A DNA stretch of 29,863 bases, taken from the IMG/VR virus record IMGVR_UViG_3300046520_000319, positions 1-29,863 of that record, one strand, 5' to 3'. This DNA comes from a virus. Numbering within the stretch: the first letter of the stretch is position 1; each line of letters starts with the position of its first letter. The notes beneath the pieces were generated by a model. The model saw only the letters and a program-made list of their open reading frames with translations. It made no database searches and was not told the origin of the DNA. A program made the position numbers and the translations under genes. Below, piece by piece: positions 13,639 to 22,128 of this stretch.

Positions 13639-14117
13639 TCACCTTGCGCCAGGCGCTCTACGGAGTTGCCTTGCTCGCCTCGATCGCGCTTCTCATCTGG
13701 GGCCAGTCTCAGCGGATCGAGGTCGCCGATATAAAGGCGGAGCTGGCCGATCAAGCGGCCTCAACCGCCCGTGATCGAGCGACGCGCAGCGAGGAGACGG
13801 CCGCTCAACTCCAGTCGTCCCTGCAGGAAGAACGTGCCGCTCAGGCCATGTTGCGTGGTGTGCAAGACCAACTGCGCCAAGGGCTGACCGCCCGTCAACG
13901 AACGATCGAGGACTTGAAACGTGAAAATGCCGAACTTCGCCTGTGGGCTGACCAGCATCTGCCTGACGCTGCTCGCCGGATGCGCGAGCGCCCCGCCATC
14001 ACCGGAGCCGCAGCTTATCGCGACTGGCTGTCCGGCCGTGGTGCCATGCACCCTGTCGGCAACCAAACCGGACAAGAACGGAGCCCTGCTCAACGACCAG
14101 GAGGTGATCGAGAATGA
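13635..14117 (+). CDS. lysB: Rz-like inner-membrane spanin
   Basis: The i-spanin spans the periplasm with its Rz1 partner and fuses inner and outer membranes in the last lysis step. A single N-terminal membrane helix (about residues 7-23) is followed by a long Glu/Gln/Arg-rich coiled coil (about 25-115) and a short tail. The length of 160 is normal. The start overlaps the previous stop (ATGA). The Rz1-like gene begins inside it in the +1 frame. Confidence 0.88.
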   Translation: MITLRQALYGVALLASIALLIWGQSQRIEVADIKAELADQAASTARDRATRSEETAAQLQSSLQEERAAQAMLRGVQDQLRQGLTARQRTIEDLKRENAELRLWADQHLPDAARRMRERPAITGAAAYRDWLSGRGAMHPVGNQTGQERSPAQRPGGDRE

Positions 14118-14187
14118 ATGGGCCCAATGTGCTGCCCAAGTAGACATGGTCTACCAACATCAGAAGGCAGAGGCGGATAAACCATGA
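13921..14187 (+). CDS. lysC: Rz1-like outer-membrane lipoprotein spanin
   Basis: The o-spanin partner of the Rz-like protein. A lipoprotein signal ends in the lipobox L-L-A-G-C (about residues 17-21), with the next residues A-S-A-P-P-S-P-E-P giving the Pro-rich stretch usual for Rz1. The mature part is short (about 68 residues). It starts inside Rz in the +1 frame and runs 70 bases past its end, an embedded/overlapping arrangement. The start is GTG 13921 or ATG 13927. The end overlaps the R start by ATGA. Confidence 0.88.
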   Translation: MKMPNFACGLTSICLTLLAGCASAPPSPEPQLIATGCPAVVPCTLSATKPDKNGALLNDQEVIENEWAQCAAQVDMVYQHQKAEADKP

Positions 14188-14666
14188 ACAAGCCAGAATC
14201 GCTACGCGCTCACCTGCTCGCATCGGTACCAGAATTAAAGAAGAACCCCGATCGCCTTATGGTGTTCATCGACAACGGCACCATGCGCAGTACCGCTGCC
14301 TTCGGCCTGTCATTCGAATACAGCTACACGCTGAATTTGATCTTCACGGATTACGCTGGCCACCCAGACGCAATTGCGATTCCTTTGTTCGCCTGGATCC
14401 TGGTCAACCAGCGAGAGCTTATGGAGAACGTCGAACGAAGCAAAACAGCTGTCGCCTTCGAAGCTGATGTCCTGGACAACAGCAAGGTCGACCTGTCGAT
14501 CAAGTTGCCGCTCACCGAGCGGGTCATCGTCAAGCGCCAAAGCGACGACAAACTGGTCGTCAGCCATCCGCCAGAGCCTGTGGTCGACGACGATCCTTTC
14601 ACCATGCCGGGGCTTGAGTTATGGACCGCCGATGGTGAGTTCATCACACGCTGGGAGGCGCCATGA
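14184..14666 (+). CDS. R: Tail completion protein (P2 gpR)
   Basis: It acts with gpS in finishing the tail so that it can join the head. The length of 160 compares with 155 in P2. The opening K-P-E-S-L-R-A-H-L-L-A-S-V-P-E-L-K-x-N-P-D and the middle S-F-E-Y-S-Y-T-L-N-L-I-F-T-D-Y-A-G are family hallmarks, as is the C-terminal L-E-L-W-T-A-D-G. It overlaps Rz1 and S by four bases on each side. Confidence 0.93.
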   Translation: MNKPESLRAHLLASVPELKKNPDRLMVFIDNGTMRSTAAFGLSFEYSYTLNLIFTDYAGHPDAIAIPLFAWILVNQRELMENVERSKTAVAFEADVLDNSKVDLSIKLPLTERVIVKRQSDDKLVVSHPPEPVVDDDPFTMPGLELWTADGEFITRWEAP

Positions 14667-15115
14667 GCAACGAGTTACAGGCCTTAGAAACTTGGGCCGC
14701 AGCATTGATCGCTAAGCTCAACGAGGGCGAACGCCGCAAACTACTCGGCACTGTCGCCCGGGATCTGCGCCGTAGCCAGTCGAAACGCATCACGACCCAG
14801 TGCAATCCCAACGGCTCGGAGTTCGCGCCACGCAAGCCGAAAGATCTGCGGGGAAAGAAGGGCCGTATCAAGGGCAAGATGTTCGGCAAATTGAAGACGG
14901 CCCGCTACCTCCGCACCGAAAGCACAGCAAACGGTATGTCGGTCGGATTCGTTGGACGGGTGAGTCGCATTGCCAGGGTTCACCAGTACGGCCTCAATGA
15001 CAGACCAGAACGTGGCCAAGCGGACGTGCAGTACGAAAAACGCCAGTTACTGGGATTCAGCGGCGGCGAGCTGGAAAACATCCGGAACCTGCTCATCGAC
15101 CACCTCGCTAGCTGA
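14663..15115 (+). CDS. S: Tail completion protein (P2 gpS)
   Basis: Tail completion partner of gpR, also called virion morphogenesis protein. Its 150 residues match P2 gpS in length. A basic middle with R-R-S-Q-S-K-R-I (near 36) and N-P-N-G-S-E-F-A-P-R-K (48-58) is followed by R-V-H-Q-Y-G-L near 107, which is typical. It ends the O-to-S unit; a 74-base gap with a dyad precedes V. Confidence 0.93.
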   Translation: MSNELQALETWAAALIAKLNEGERRKLLGTVARDLRRSQSKRITTQCNPNGSEFAPRKPKDLRGKKGRIKGKMFGKLKTARYLRTESTANGMSVGFVGRVSRIARVHQYGLNDRPERGQADVQYEKRQLLGFSGGELENIRNLLIDHLAS

Positions 15116-15123
15116 CTCCCTCC

Positions 15124-15142
15124 TGTACAAACCCGCCCTACA
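15124..15142. promoter_or_regulatory. Late-promoter dyad before V
   Basis: TGTA (15124-15127) and TACA (15139-15142) frame a 19-bp dyad with the same TGTA-N11-TACA form as that in the P/O gap; both end in CCTACA. P2 has its V promoter at this gene border, activated by Ogr at TGT-N12-ACA. The centre is 57 bases before the chosen V start, leaving little leader if the -55 rule holds, so the exact geometry is uncertain. Confidence 0.5.
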
Positions 15143-15189
15143 GCCCACCGTCGATGCAGCTCGCACGCGCGACCTGCAACATCGGCGGC

Positions 15190-15735
15190 ATGGACTCTCT
15201 TACTGAACTGACCCGACGCCTCGAAAACCTGATTCGTGCCGGCACTATCGCCGAGCTCGATCCGGGCAAACCGCGTTGCCGTGTGAAAACCGGCGGCCTG
15301 CTGACTGACTGGCTGCCGTTCTTCGCCCTGCGCGCCGGCGAGGACAGCGACTGGGACCCGCCCAGCGAGGACGAGCAGTGCCTGGTGCTTTCGCCATCAG
15401 GCAACCCGGCTCACGGCTTTGTCATTTTCGGTCTGTACAGCGATCGCTTCCCGGCTCCGGACAACGTGCCAACTCGCCGCCGGCGCAAGTATCGCGACGG
15501 GGCGATTGTCGACTATGACACCTCTAGCCACACGCTGACCGCCACGCTGCCCGGGGGCGGCAAAGCCAATCTCATCGCACCAGGTGGCGTACATGTCACC
15601 GGTGATGTCGTGATTGATGGCCTAGTGACCGTGACCAAGGACGTCGTCGCCGGCGCCCAGAAGATCAGCCTGGTTAAACACCGCACATCTGGCGTTCAGG
15701 CAGGTAACGGCACCTCGCAGGGGCCTGTCCCATGA
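15190..15735 (+). CDS. V: Baseplate assembly/spike protein (P2 gpV)
   Basis: gpV is the membrane-piercing tail spike at the baseplate tip. From ATG 15190 the protein has 181 residues. It opens with L-T-R-R-L-E-N-L-I-R-A-G-T-I-A-E, then the OB-fold (C-R-V-K-T-G-G-L-L-T-D-W-L) and a beta-helix-like C-terminus with repeating V-T-G-D-V-V-I-D-G-type turns. ATG 15154 would add 12 residues that do not resemble the family start and would lie only 12 bases after the dyad, so I chose 15190. It is shorter than P2 gpV (211). It overlaps W by ATGA. Confidence 0.93.
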   Translation: MDSLTELTRRLENLIRAGTIAELDPGKPRCRVKTGGLLTDWLPFFALRAGEDSDWDPPSEDEQCLVLSPSGNPAHGFVIFGLYSDRFPAPDNVPTRRRRKYRDGAIVDYDTSSHTLTATLPGGGKANLIAPGGVHVTGDVVIDGLVTVTKDVVAGAQKISLVKHRTSGVQAGNGTSQGPVP

Positions 15736-16085
15736 TCGGCATGAACAGCAAGACCGGCCGCAGCGTCGTTGGAAACGATCACCTGGTGCAATCGATCGCG
15801 GACATTCTGACCACCCCCATCGGCACGCGCGTTATGCGGCGTGAATACGGCAGCCAGCTTGCCGACCTGATTGATTGGCCGCTAAACAACTCAACTCGCC
15901 TGCAGGCTTATGCGGCGACCACCATCGCGCTCATGCGCTGGGAGCCGCGGATCCGCTTGAGCCGTGTCCAGCTCACGCTCGGCGATATCGCTGGCCAAGC
16001 GATTCTTGATATCGAAGGCAGCCTGGTGGACACCAATGAGTCATTGAGCCTCCGCGTTCCGCTGAGCTTGGGAGCAACAGCATGA
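15732..16085 (+). CDS. W: Baseplate wedge protein (P2 gpW, gp25-like)
   Basis: A gp25-like baseplate wedge that helps trigger sheath assembly and resembles lysozyme-like baseplate proteins. The 117 residues (P2 115) contain I-L-T-T-P-x-G-T-R-V-M-R-R-E-Y-G-S (about residues 27-43), which is diagnostic of the W/gp25 family. It overlaps V and J by four bases each. Confidence 0.95.
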   Translation: MIGMNSKTGRSVVGNDHLVQSIADILTTPIGTRVMRREYGSQLADLIDWPLNNSTRLQAYAATTIALMRWEPRIRLSRVQLTLGDIAGQAILDIEGSLVDTNESLSLRVPLSLGATA

Positions 16086-16996
16086 AAACTTTCACTCCCA
16101 TCGACCTGGCCCAGCTTCCGGATCCGGACGTCGTCGAGCAGATCGATTACGAGCAAATTCTCGCCGATCGCAAGGCCTACGCGGTCACCCTCTGGCCGGT
16201 AGAACAGCAAGCAGAAGTCGCCGCCACATTGGCCTTAGAGTCGGAACCTCTGACCAAGCTCCTGCAGGAGAACGCCTATCGCGAAATGCTGCTGCGTCAA
16301 CGCGTGAACGAAGCATCGCTGGCCAACATGCTGGCCAAAGCCAAGGGTAAAGACCTGGAGCAGCTCGCTGCCAATGTCAACGTTGAACGCTTGGTGGTAA
16401 CCCCGGCGAACAGCGCGGCCCTTCCGCCGATCGTCGCGGTGATGGAGTCGGATGACTCGCTACGCGAACGGGCACAGATGGCATGGGAAGGCCTCTCCAC
16501 AGCGGGCCCGCGTAACAGCTACATCCTGCACGCTCGCAGCGCAGACGGCCGCGTCGCCGATGCGACGGCGGAGAGCCCATCGCCGGCGGTGGTCGTCGTC
16601 ACCGTCCAGGGCTTGACCGGAGACGGCAGCGTCGACCAAACGTTGCTGAATATCGTCAGGCAATATCTCAGCGACGATGATCGTCGGCCGGTCGCCGATC
16701 GGCTGACCGTGCAGTCGGCAACTGTACTGCCCTATCAGGTCGACGCCGTTCTCTATCTCGCCACGACGGGGCCAGAAGCTGAACCCATACGTGAAGCGGC
16801 GCAGGCTCGCCTCGTCACGTTCATCAGCCAGCGCCGACGCCTCGGCGTGGAGGTCTCCGAGTCAGCCATCCACGCCGCGCTGCATGTCGAGGGAGTGCGC
16901 AAGGTGGTGCTTCACAACTGGACGGACATCATCCCGAGCGAAGCTGAGGCAGCGTATTGCACCGGCTATGCCGTGGTCGTTGGTGCGCTGTCATGA
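16082..16996 (+). CDS. J: Baseplate wedge protein (P2 gpJ)
   Basis: A J-family wedge protein (gp6-like) on the baseplate rim. The length of 304 nearly equals P2 (302). Features are the opening I-D-L-A-Q-L-P-D-P-D-V-V-E-Q-I-D-Y-E (about 7-24), L-L-R-Q-R-V-N-E-A near residue 71, and N-S-Y-I-L-H-A-R-S-A-D near 146. I-S-Q-R-R-R-L-G-V-E-V-S-E-S-A-I near 251 is typical too. It is coupled to W and I by ATGA overlaps. Confidence 0.95.
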   Translation: MKTFTPIDLAQLPDPDVVEQIDYEQILADRKAYAVTLWPVEQQAEVAATLALESEPLTKLLQENAYREMLLRQRVNEASLANMLAKAKGKDLEQLAANVNVERLVVTPANSAALPPIVAVMESDDSLRERAQMAWEGLSTAGPRNSYILHARSADGRVADATAESPSPAVVVVTVQGLTGDGSVDQTLLNIVRQYLSDDDRRPVADRLTVQSATVLPYQVDAVLYLATTGPEAEPIREAAQARLVTFISQRRRLGVEVSESAIHAALHVEGVRKVVLHNWTDIIPSEAEAAYCTGYAVVVGALS

Positions 16997-17607
16997 CCAG
17001 CCTGCTGCCGCCGAACGCCCAACAGGTTGAACATCTGGCGGCCGAGGCGCTCGCCCAGATCGAGCGCGTGCCGGTTCCGATCAGGGATTTGATGAATCCT
17101 GATCGCTGCCCGGTTCAATTGCTCCCCTACCTCGCATGGGCATTCTCGGTCGATCGCTGGGATAGCACCTGGTCGGAGACCACCAAACGACAGGTCATCA
17201 AAGGCTCGTATTTCATCCACTCCCGTAAAGGAACGATCGGAGCTCTCAGACGTGTAGTTGAACCTCTGGGTTACTTGATCGAGATCGTAGAGTGGTTCAA
17301 GACCATACCTGAAGGCGCGCCGGGCACCTTTGCTCTCAAGGTCGGTGTTCTCGACACCGGCATCACCGAGGAAATGTATCAGGAACTAGAGCGCCTGATA
17401 GACGACGCCAAGCCCGTCACGCGACACCTGACCGGGCTGGCGATCAGCCTCGAAACCCAAGGCGATTTGAATATCGCCTTGTCCCTCTATGAGGGCGAAG
17501 AAGTCGACGTTTACCCACCCGTCATGCGTGACATCGAGGTCACCGGCAGCTTTGGCGTGGCTGGTCGCGAACACACCATAGACACCTTGGACGTTTATTA
17601 TGATTGA
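16993..17607 (+). CDS. I: Tail protein I (P2 gpI)
   Basis: A baseplate protein to which the fibres attach. The start ATG 16993 overlaps the J stop and is followed by a family-typical opening (L-L-P-P-N-A). Then come D-P-D-R-C-P-like (N-P-D-R-C-P-V-Q-L-L-P-Y-L-A-W-A-F-S-V-D, about 34-53) and R-K-G-T-I-G-A-L-R-R near 78. The length of 204 is somewhat longer than P2 gpI (176). It overlaps H by 8 bases. Confidence 0.94.
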   Translation: MTSLLPPNAQQVEHLAAEALAQIERVPVPIRDLMNPDRCPVQLLPYLAWAFSVDRWDSTWSETTKRQVIKGSYFIHSRKGTIGALRRVVEPLGYLIEIVEWFKTIPEGAPGTFALKVGVLDTGITEEMYQELERLIDDAKPVTRHLTGLAISLETQGDLNIALSLYEGEEVDVYPPVMRDIEVTGSFGVAGREHTIDTLDVYYD

Positions 17608-19588
17608 TGCTAACTCGCAGTTTTTCGCGATCCTCACGAATGTGGGCAGGGCCAAACAGGCGAATGCCGACGCGCTCGGCATTTCCTGGAAGATCACGGA
17701 AATGGGCGTGGGTGATGCCAACCCGAACGGGCTGGCAGATCCGCCGAATCCCGTCCCATCAGCCACTCAAACCCGACTGTTAAACGAATGGCGGCGCAAG
17801 CCTCTGAATCAACTTCGCGTTGATCCGGTCAATGCTGCTGTGATCATCGCCGAACAGATTATTCCGGCCGATGAAGGCGGTAAGTGGATCCGCGAAATCG
17901 GCCTGTACGACGCGGACGGTGATCTGGTGGCCGTGGCCAACTGCGCACCGAGCTTTAAGCCATTGCTGTCGCAAGGTTCGGGTCGCACGCAAGTGGTGCG
18001 GATGAATTTCATTGTGTCCAGCACCGGCAACATCACGTTGAAAATTGACCCGGCCGTGGTATTGGCCACGCGGGAATACGTCGACTCGCGGATTATGGAA
18101 GAGCTGGGCAAGCTCGACATTAAGCAGTCCGTGCGCGCAGCCACCACGGTCAACATCAATCTGATCGGCCTGCAGACGATTGATGGTGTCGCGCTGGAAG
18201 TGGGCGATCGGGTGTTGGTGAAAAACCAATACGTAGTCAAAAACAACGGTCCCTACGTGGTGGCGGTTGGTTATTGGACTCGCGCCAAAGATGCGGACAA
18301 CAACGTCGAGGTGACGCCCAATCTGACGGTGGCGGTCGAGGAAGGCACTACGCAGGCTGACAGCATTTGGCAGTTGGTGACGGATGGCGCGATTGTGGTG
18401 GGCACCACGGCGCTGACGTTCAAGGACATCACCGATGGGCTGGCTCGCTTGTTTTCGCCGAACTTCGCAGGCAATCCGACGGGCCCGACCGCGCCACTGT
18501 TTGACAACAGCAAGTCGCTGGCTACGACAGAGTTTGTCGCGCGGGCTTCCGGCAATTATCGCGGTTTCACCAGTCTGACGGCGGCAGCCTCACTGACGAC
18601 AGCGTCGGCCGGCTCGCTGGTCACCGTCATTGGTTCATTTACGATCACTTTGCCGCTGGCCAGTGCCATGACATATGGCGGTGCAATCCACTTTCTTAAC
18701 ATTGGTGGTGGCGTCGTTAACGTGGAGTGTGCCGGCGCGGATTCGTACAACGTCGGCAGCGGCGCCCATCCCGTCAGTATTGCTTTGCAGCCTGGCGGCT
18801 CGCTGACGGTGGTGACCAGTCCTACACAGGCCGCTTGGTGGGCTTTTGGTTCAGCCCAGCTGCAATACGCCAAAGTGTTTGGTAATACGGCGCCGCAGTT
18901 CGATAACAGCAAGTTGTTAGCAACGACCGAGTTTGTCCAAGGTGCGTTAGGCAACTGCAAGGGATTGGTAGTGGTTTCTGCTAACACCGTGCTGACTCCC
19001 GCGCAGGTCGGCAGCTATGTGACGTCGAACGTCGGTACAGGGTCGGTCAATGTCGGCTTGCCGTTGCTTAGCTCGGTGGCTGCTGGGTCAATGTTCGTCA
19101 TTACGCATTCGTCGACGGCCATGGCGTCTTTTGCCGTGGCGATTTCTGGCACTGATTCCCTCGTTTTTGACGGGCTGGCGGGAACTGCGGCGCCTTATCC
19201 GATGGCTGTAGGCGAGGTTTTGACTGTCGTTTCTACGGGCGCCGCGTGGAAAGTTTCGGGTGGTAACGGCGCGCGAATCCTTAAAAACGGCGGAGCGTTC
19301 GCGGCACAGCTAGCCGGTGCCGGTTCTCAGCTTTTGCCAAGCGGGCTCATTCGTAAGTGGGGAACGGTCGTGACATCGGCGTCGGGAGCGGTCACGGTAA
19401 CGATGCCGAGTGCATTCCCTACGGCGTGCGTCCGGGCGTCAGCGACCATGAGTGATGTCGTAAACCCCAGCATTGTTGCGGCAGAAATAGTGTCTGCGAG
19501 CCAAATAAAAGTATCCGGGTTTTCGGGGCAATCTGTTCCGCTTCCCCGTGTGGCGACTATCGCGAGCTGGGAAGCCATCGGCTACTGA
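17600..19588 (+). CDS. H: Tail fibre protein (P2 gpH-like)
   Basis: The fibre binds the host surface. Residues 1-155 are a P2-type fibre N-terminal domain (DUF3751) that attaches to the baseplate, including G-G-K-W-I-R-E-I-G-L-Y-D near 94. A variable shaft with two tandem modules follows, each opening with T-A-P-x-F-D-N-S-K-x-L-A-T-T-E-F-V (at residues 297 and 430, period 133). The C-terminal ~95 residues have the form of a gp53-like fibre tip (G-L-I-R-K-W-G-T-V, ending W-E-A-I-G-Y). The length of 662 is close to P2 gpH (669). Host range should depend on the last ~250 residues. Confidence 0.93.
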   Translation: MIDANSQFFAILTNVGRAKQANADALGISWKITEMGVGDANPNGLADPPNPVPSATQTRLLNEWRRKPLNQLRVDPVNAAVIIAEQIIPADEGGKWIREIGLYDADGDLVAVANCAPSFKPLLSQGSGRTQVVRMNFIVSSTGNITLKIDPAVVLATREYVDSRIMEELGKLDIKQSVRAATTVNINLIGLQTIDGVALEVGDRVLVKNQYVVKNNGPYVVAVGYWTRAKDADNNVEVTPNLTVAVEEGTTQADSIWQLVTDGAIVVGTTALTFKDITDGLARLFSPNFAGNPTGPTAPLFDNSKSLATTEFVARASGNYRGFTSLTAAASLTTASAGSLVTVIGSFTITLPLASAMTYGGAIHFLNIGGGVVNVECAGADSYNVGSGAHPVSIALQPGGSLTVVTSPTQAAWWAFGSAQLQYAKVFGNTAPQFDNSKLLATTEFVQGALGNCKGLVVVSANTVLTPAQVGSYVTSNVGTGSVNVGLPLLSSVAAGSMFVITHSSTAMASFAVAISGTDSLVFDGLAGTAAPYPMAVGEVLTVVSTGAAWKVSGGNGARILKNGGAFAAQLAGAGSQLLPSGLIRKWGTVVTSASGAVTVTMPSAFPTACVRASATMSDVVNPSIVAAEIVSASQIKVSGFSGQSVPLPRVATIASWEAIGY

Positions 19589-19598
19589 GGAGAAACAC

Positions 19599-20201
19599 AT
19601 GTTCTATTCCGCACAGCTAAGCGGTTTTTACAACGTCGAGGATCATGGGCCGCGCAAAATTTCAATCGTGGATCCGGCATGGATCAGGCCTACGGTCAAT
19701 ATCGTGCTGCAGCCCGGCGAATCGGCTTGGGATGGTGAGACGCAGGTAGAGAATACGGATGATGAGCCGCTGACGCTGCACAATGTCCCTGATGCCAACG
19801 CCGTCCCGGACATGCTGACGGTCGACAACCCGGCCTGTTTGATTCCGATCGACGCGGTTGAGATTACCAAGGCGCAGCGCGACGAGCTGCTAGCGGGAGA
19901 GTCCACCGGACTGGTTATTTCATCCGACAAGTATGGTTATCCGGTGCTGGTCGATCCGCCGGCACCGGATGCGGCAGCGCTTGAGGCAATCGAGCGTGCC
20001 TGGCGCGACGCGCAATTGGCATCGACGGATCCGCTGGTGTCCCGCCATCGAGATGAGGTCGAGGAAGGTAGTTCAACCACGCTCGCTGCTGAGCAATATA
20101 CCGAGCTGCAAGCGTACCGCCGGCAGTTGCGCGACTGGCCGCAAGGCATTGGATTTCCGGTAGGTGACCATCGCCCCATTTCGCCTTCTTGGATGTCGTG
20201 A
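19599..20201 (+). CDS. Tail fibre assembly chaperone
   Basis: It follows H closely, with GAGGAG ahead of ATG 19599. The 200-residue product has a beta-rich N-terminal part (opening F-Y-S-A-Q-L-S-G-F-Y) and an unstructured middle. The C-terminal ~65 residues fit the phage tail assembly chaperone family (PF16778). They run from W-R-D-A-Q-L through T-D-P-L-V-S-R-H-R-D-E and Y-R-R-Q-L-R-D-W-P-Q to P-x-S-P-S-W. This takes the position of P2 gene G. It probably helps the upstream fibre trimerise. A terminator follows. Confidence 0.88.
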   Translation: MFYSAQLSGFYNVEDHGPRKISIVDPAWIRPTVNIVLQPGESAWDGETQVENTDDEPLTLHNVPDANAVPDMLTVDNPACLIPIDAVEITKAQRDELLAGESTGLVISSDKYGYPVLVDPPAPDAAALEAIERAWRDAQLASTDPLVSRHRDEVEEGSSTTLAAEQYTELQAYRRQLRDWPQGIGFPVGDHRPISPSWMS

Positions 20202-20214
20202 AGTTCCCGATCTA

Positions 20215-20240
20215 ACGCCCGATCCGGGCGTGTTTTTTTT
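20215..20240 (+). terminator. Rho-independent terminator after fibre genes
   Basis: ACGCCCG (20215-20221) and CGGGCGT (20225-20231) form a 7-bp stem with a 3-base loop, followed by G and a run of nine T. It ends the V-to-chaperone transcript, separating it from FI-to-D. Confidence 0.88.
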
Positions 20241-20340
20241 TAAGCGCCGGTAGGACAGCCCCCCAAACCACACCGCGCGCGTGCGGTAAACGCGCGCGCG
20301 TCACCCTGCGCTTCATTGTCACCAACGCGCAGGTTCTCCC
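20241..20340 (+). promoter_or_regulatory. FI late promoter region with CG-alternating tract
   Basis: This is the place of the P2 F promoter. A weak TGT/ACA-like match (TTTA 20239-20242, GACA 20254-20257, the same 19-bp span) is centred 93 bases before FI, comparable to the 100 bases for O. At 20273-20282 and 20291-20300 lie alternating CG tracts (CGCGCGCGTG and CGCGCGCGCG) which can pair or form left-handed DNA. The start of FI has only a weak AGG behind it. Confidence 0.35.
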
Positions 20341-21513
20341 ATGGCCACTGATTACCACCACGGCGTCCGAGTTGTAGAAATCAACGAAGGCACCCGCCCC
20401 ATCCGCACCGTAGCAACCGCCGTCGTAGGCATGGTCTGCACCGCCGAAGATGCTGATCCGGTCGCGTTTCCGCTCAACCGTCCAGTACTGCTAACCGACG
20501 TGCTTACCGCCAGCGGTAAGGCGGGTGTTAAAGGCACGCTTGCGAAAAGTCTGGATGCCATCGCTGATCAAGCGAGCCCGGTTACCGTCGTCGTGCGTGT
20601 TGCTGAAGGAAAGGACGCGGCGGAGACCACTACCAATGTTATTGGTGGTGTAACCGCCGCTGGTCAGTACACGGGTATGAAAGCTCTGCTAGCCGCTGAA
20701 GCGCAGCTGGGAGTGCGGCCGCGCATTCTCGGTGTGCCTGGCCTCGACTCGTTGCCGGTGGCAACTGAACTGGTGCTCACCGCACAAAAGCTGCGTGGCT
20801 TCGCGTATGCCAGCGCTTGGGATTGCAACACCGTATCTGAGGTTATTGCCTATCGAGAAAACTTCGGCGCCCGAGAGCTGATGACCATTTGGCCAGATTT
20901 TGTGAACTGGGACACCGCCATGAATGCCGATGCGCCGGCATCGGCGATCGCCCGCGCACTGGGTCTGCGCGCCAAGCTTGATGAGCAGGTGGGCTGGCAC
21001 AAAACATTGTCCAACGTGGCGGTAAATGGCGTGTCCGGACTGAGCCGCGATATTTACTGGGATCTGCAGAATCCGGCCACCGATGCAGGCCTGCTGAACG
21101 CGGCGGACGTCACCACGCTGATTCGTCGCGACGGTTTTCGCTTCTGGGGCTCGCGCACCTGCAGCGACGACCCATTGTTCGCCTTCGAAAACTACACCCG
21201 CACCGCCCAGGTGTTGGCCGACACCATGGCAGAAGGGCAATTCTGGGCGATCGACAAGCCGATGCATCCGAGCCTGGTGCGCGACATTGTTGAGGGTATC
21301 AACGCCAAATTCCGCGAGCTGGTACGCCTTGGCTACCTGATCGGTGGAGAGTGCTGGTACGACGAAGCCGCCAACGACAAGGACACCCTTAAGGCCGGCA
21401 AGCTGTACCTCGATTACGACTACACGCCAGTGCCGCCACTAGAGAACTTGGGGCTTCGCCAGCGCATCACCGACCGTTACCTGGTCGACTTCGCCAGCCG
21501 CGTAAACGCCTGA
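20341..21513 (+). CDS. FI: Contractile tail sheath protein (P2 gpFI)
   Basis: It forms the outer sheath that contracts to drive the tube into the cell. The length of 390 is near P2 FI (396). It opens with [17 protein letters not shown]. The family middle includes [17 protein letters not shown] and [20 protein letters not shown] (near 260-280). The C-terminal [13 protein letters not shown] is also typical. It leads the FI-to-D operon. Confidence 0.96.
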   Translation: MATDYHHGVRVVEINEGTRPIRTVATAVVGMVCTAEDADPVAFPLNRPVLLTDVLTASGKAGVKGTLAKSLDAIADQASPVTVVVRVAEGKDAAETTTNVIGGVTAAGQYTGMKALLAAEAQLGVRPRILGVPGLDSLPVATELVLTAQKLRGFAYASAWDCNTVSEVIAYRENFGARELMTIWPDFVNWDTAMNADAPASAIARALGLRAKLDEQVGWHKTLSNVAVNGVSGLSRDIYWDLQNPATDAGLLNAADVTTLIRRDGFRFWGSRTCSDDPLFAFENYTRTAQVLADTMAEGQFWAIDKPMHPSLVRDIVEGINAKFRELVRLGYLIGGECWYDEAANDKDTLKAGKLYLDYDYTPVPPLENLGLRQRITDRYLVDFASRVNA

Positions 21514-21559
21514 CCATCCATCCGCGCGGCGAGGGCCGCGCCTTTAGGAGAGCGCCCAT

Positions 21560-22075
21560 ATGGCTCTGCCCAAAAAGCTTAAGAACATGAATTTGTACAA
21601 CGACGGCGTTAGCTATGTCGGTGAGTGCAAGAGTGTCACCTTGCCCAAGCTCGCCCGTAAGCTCGAGGCCTTCCGAGGTGGCGGCATGGATGGCGCGGTC
21701 AAGGTCGACCTGGGTCATGGCGACGACGGTATTCAGCTCGAATGGACCCTCGGTGGCTGGGATTTGACGGCGCTGCGTCAATACGGCGCCGTATCGGCCA
21801 GTGGCGTGATGCTGCGCTGGGCGGGTTCGATCCAGCGAGACGACACCGCCGAAGTTTCGGCTGTCGAGGTGGTTGTGCGCGGCCGGCATGAAGAGATCGA
21901 CATGGGCGACTCGGAAAGCGGAGAAGACACCGAGCACAAGTTCACCACCACCTGTAGCTATTACAAGCTGACCATCGATGGCAATGAAGAGATCGAGATC
22001 GATTTGCTCAACTTCATTTTCAAGGTCAACGGCAAAGACATGCTGGCAGAACACCGCAAGGCGATCGGCCTGTAA
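21560..22075 (+). CDS. FII: Tail tube protein (P2 gpFII)
   Basis: Subunit of the inner tube inside the sheath. The 171 residues match P2 FII (172). Hallmarks are the opening L-P-K-K-L-K-N-M-N-L-Y-N-D-G and L-P-K-L-A-R-K-L-E-A-F-R-G-G-G-M-D-G (about 29-46). The C-terminal I-D-L-L-N-F-I-F-K-V-N-G-K-D-M-L-A-E-H-R fits as well. AGGAG lies upstream of the ATG. Confidence 0.96.
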   Translation: MALPKKLKNMNLYNDGVSYVGECKSVTLPKLARKLEAFRGGGMDGAVKVDLGHGDDGIQLEWTLGGWDLTALRQYGAVSASGVMLRWAGSIQRDDTAEVSAVEVVVRGRHEEIDMGDSESGEDTEHKFTTTCSYYKLTIDGNEEIEIDLLNFIFKVNGKDMLAEHRKAIGL

Positions 22076-22128
22076 TTCCTGCACTCCCCGCCGGTTCCGC
22101 CGGCTCCTATCCATTGAAGGAATTCAAC

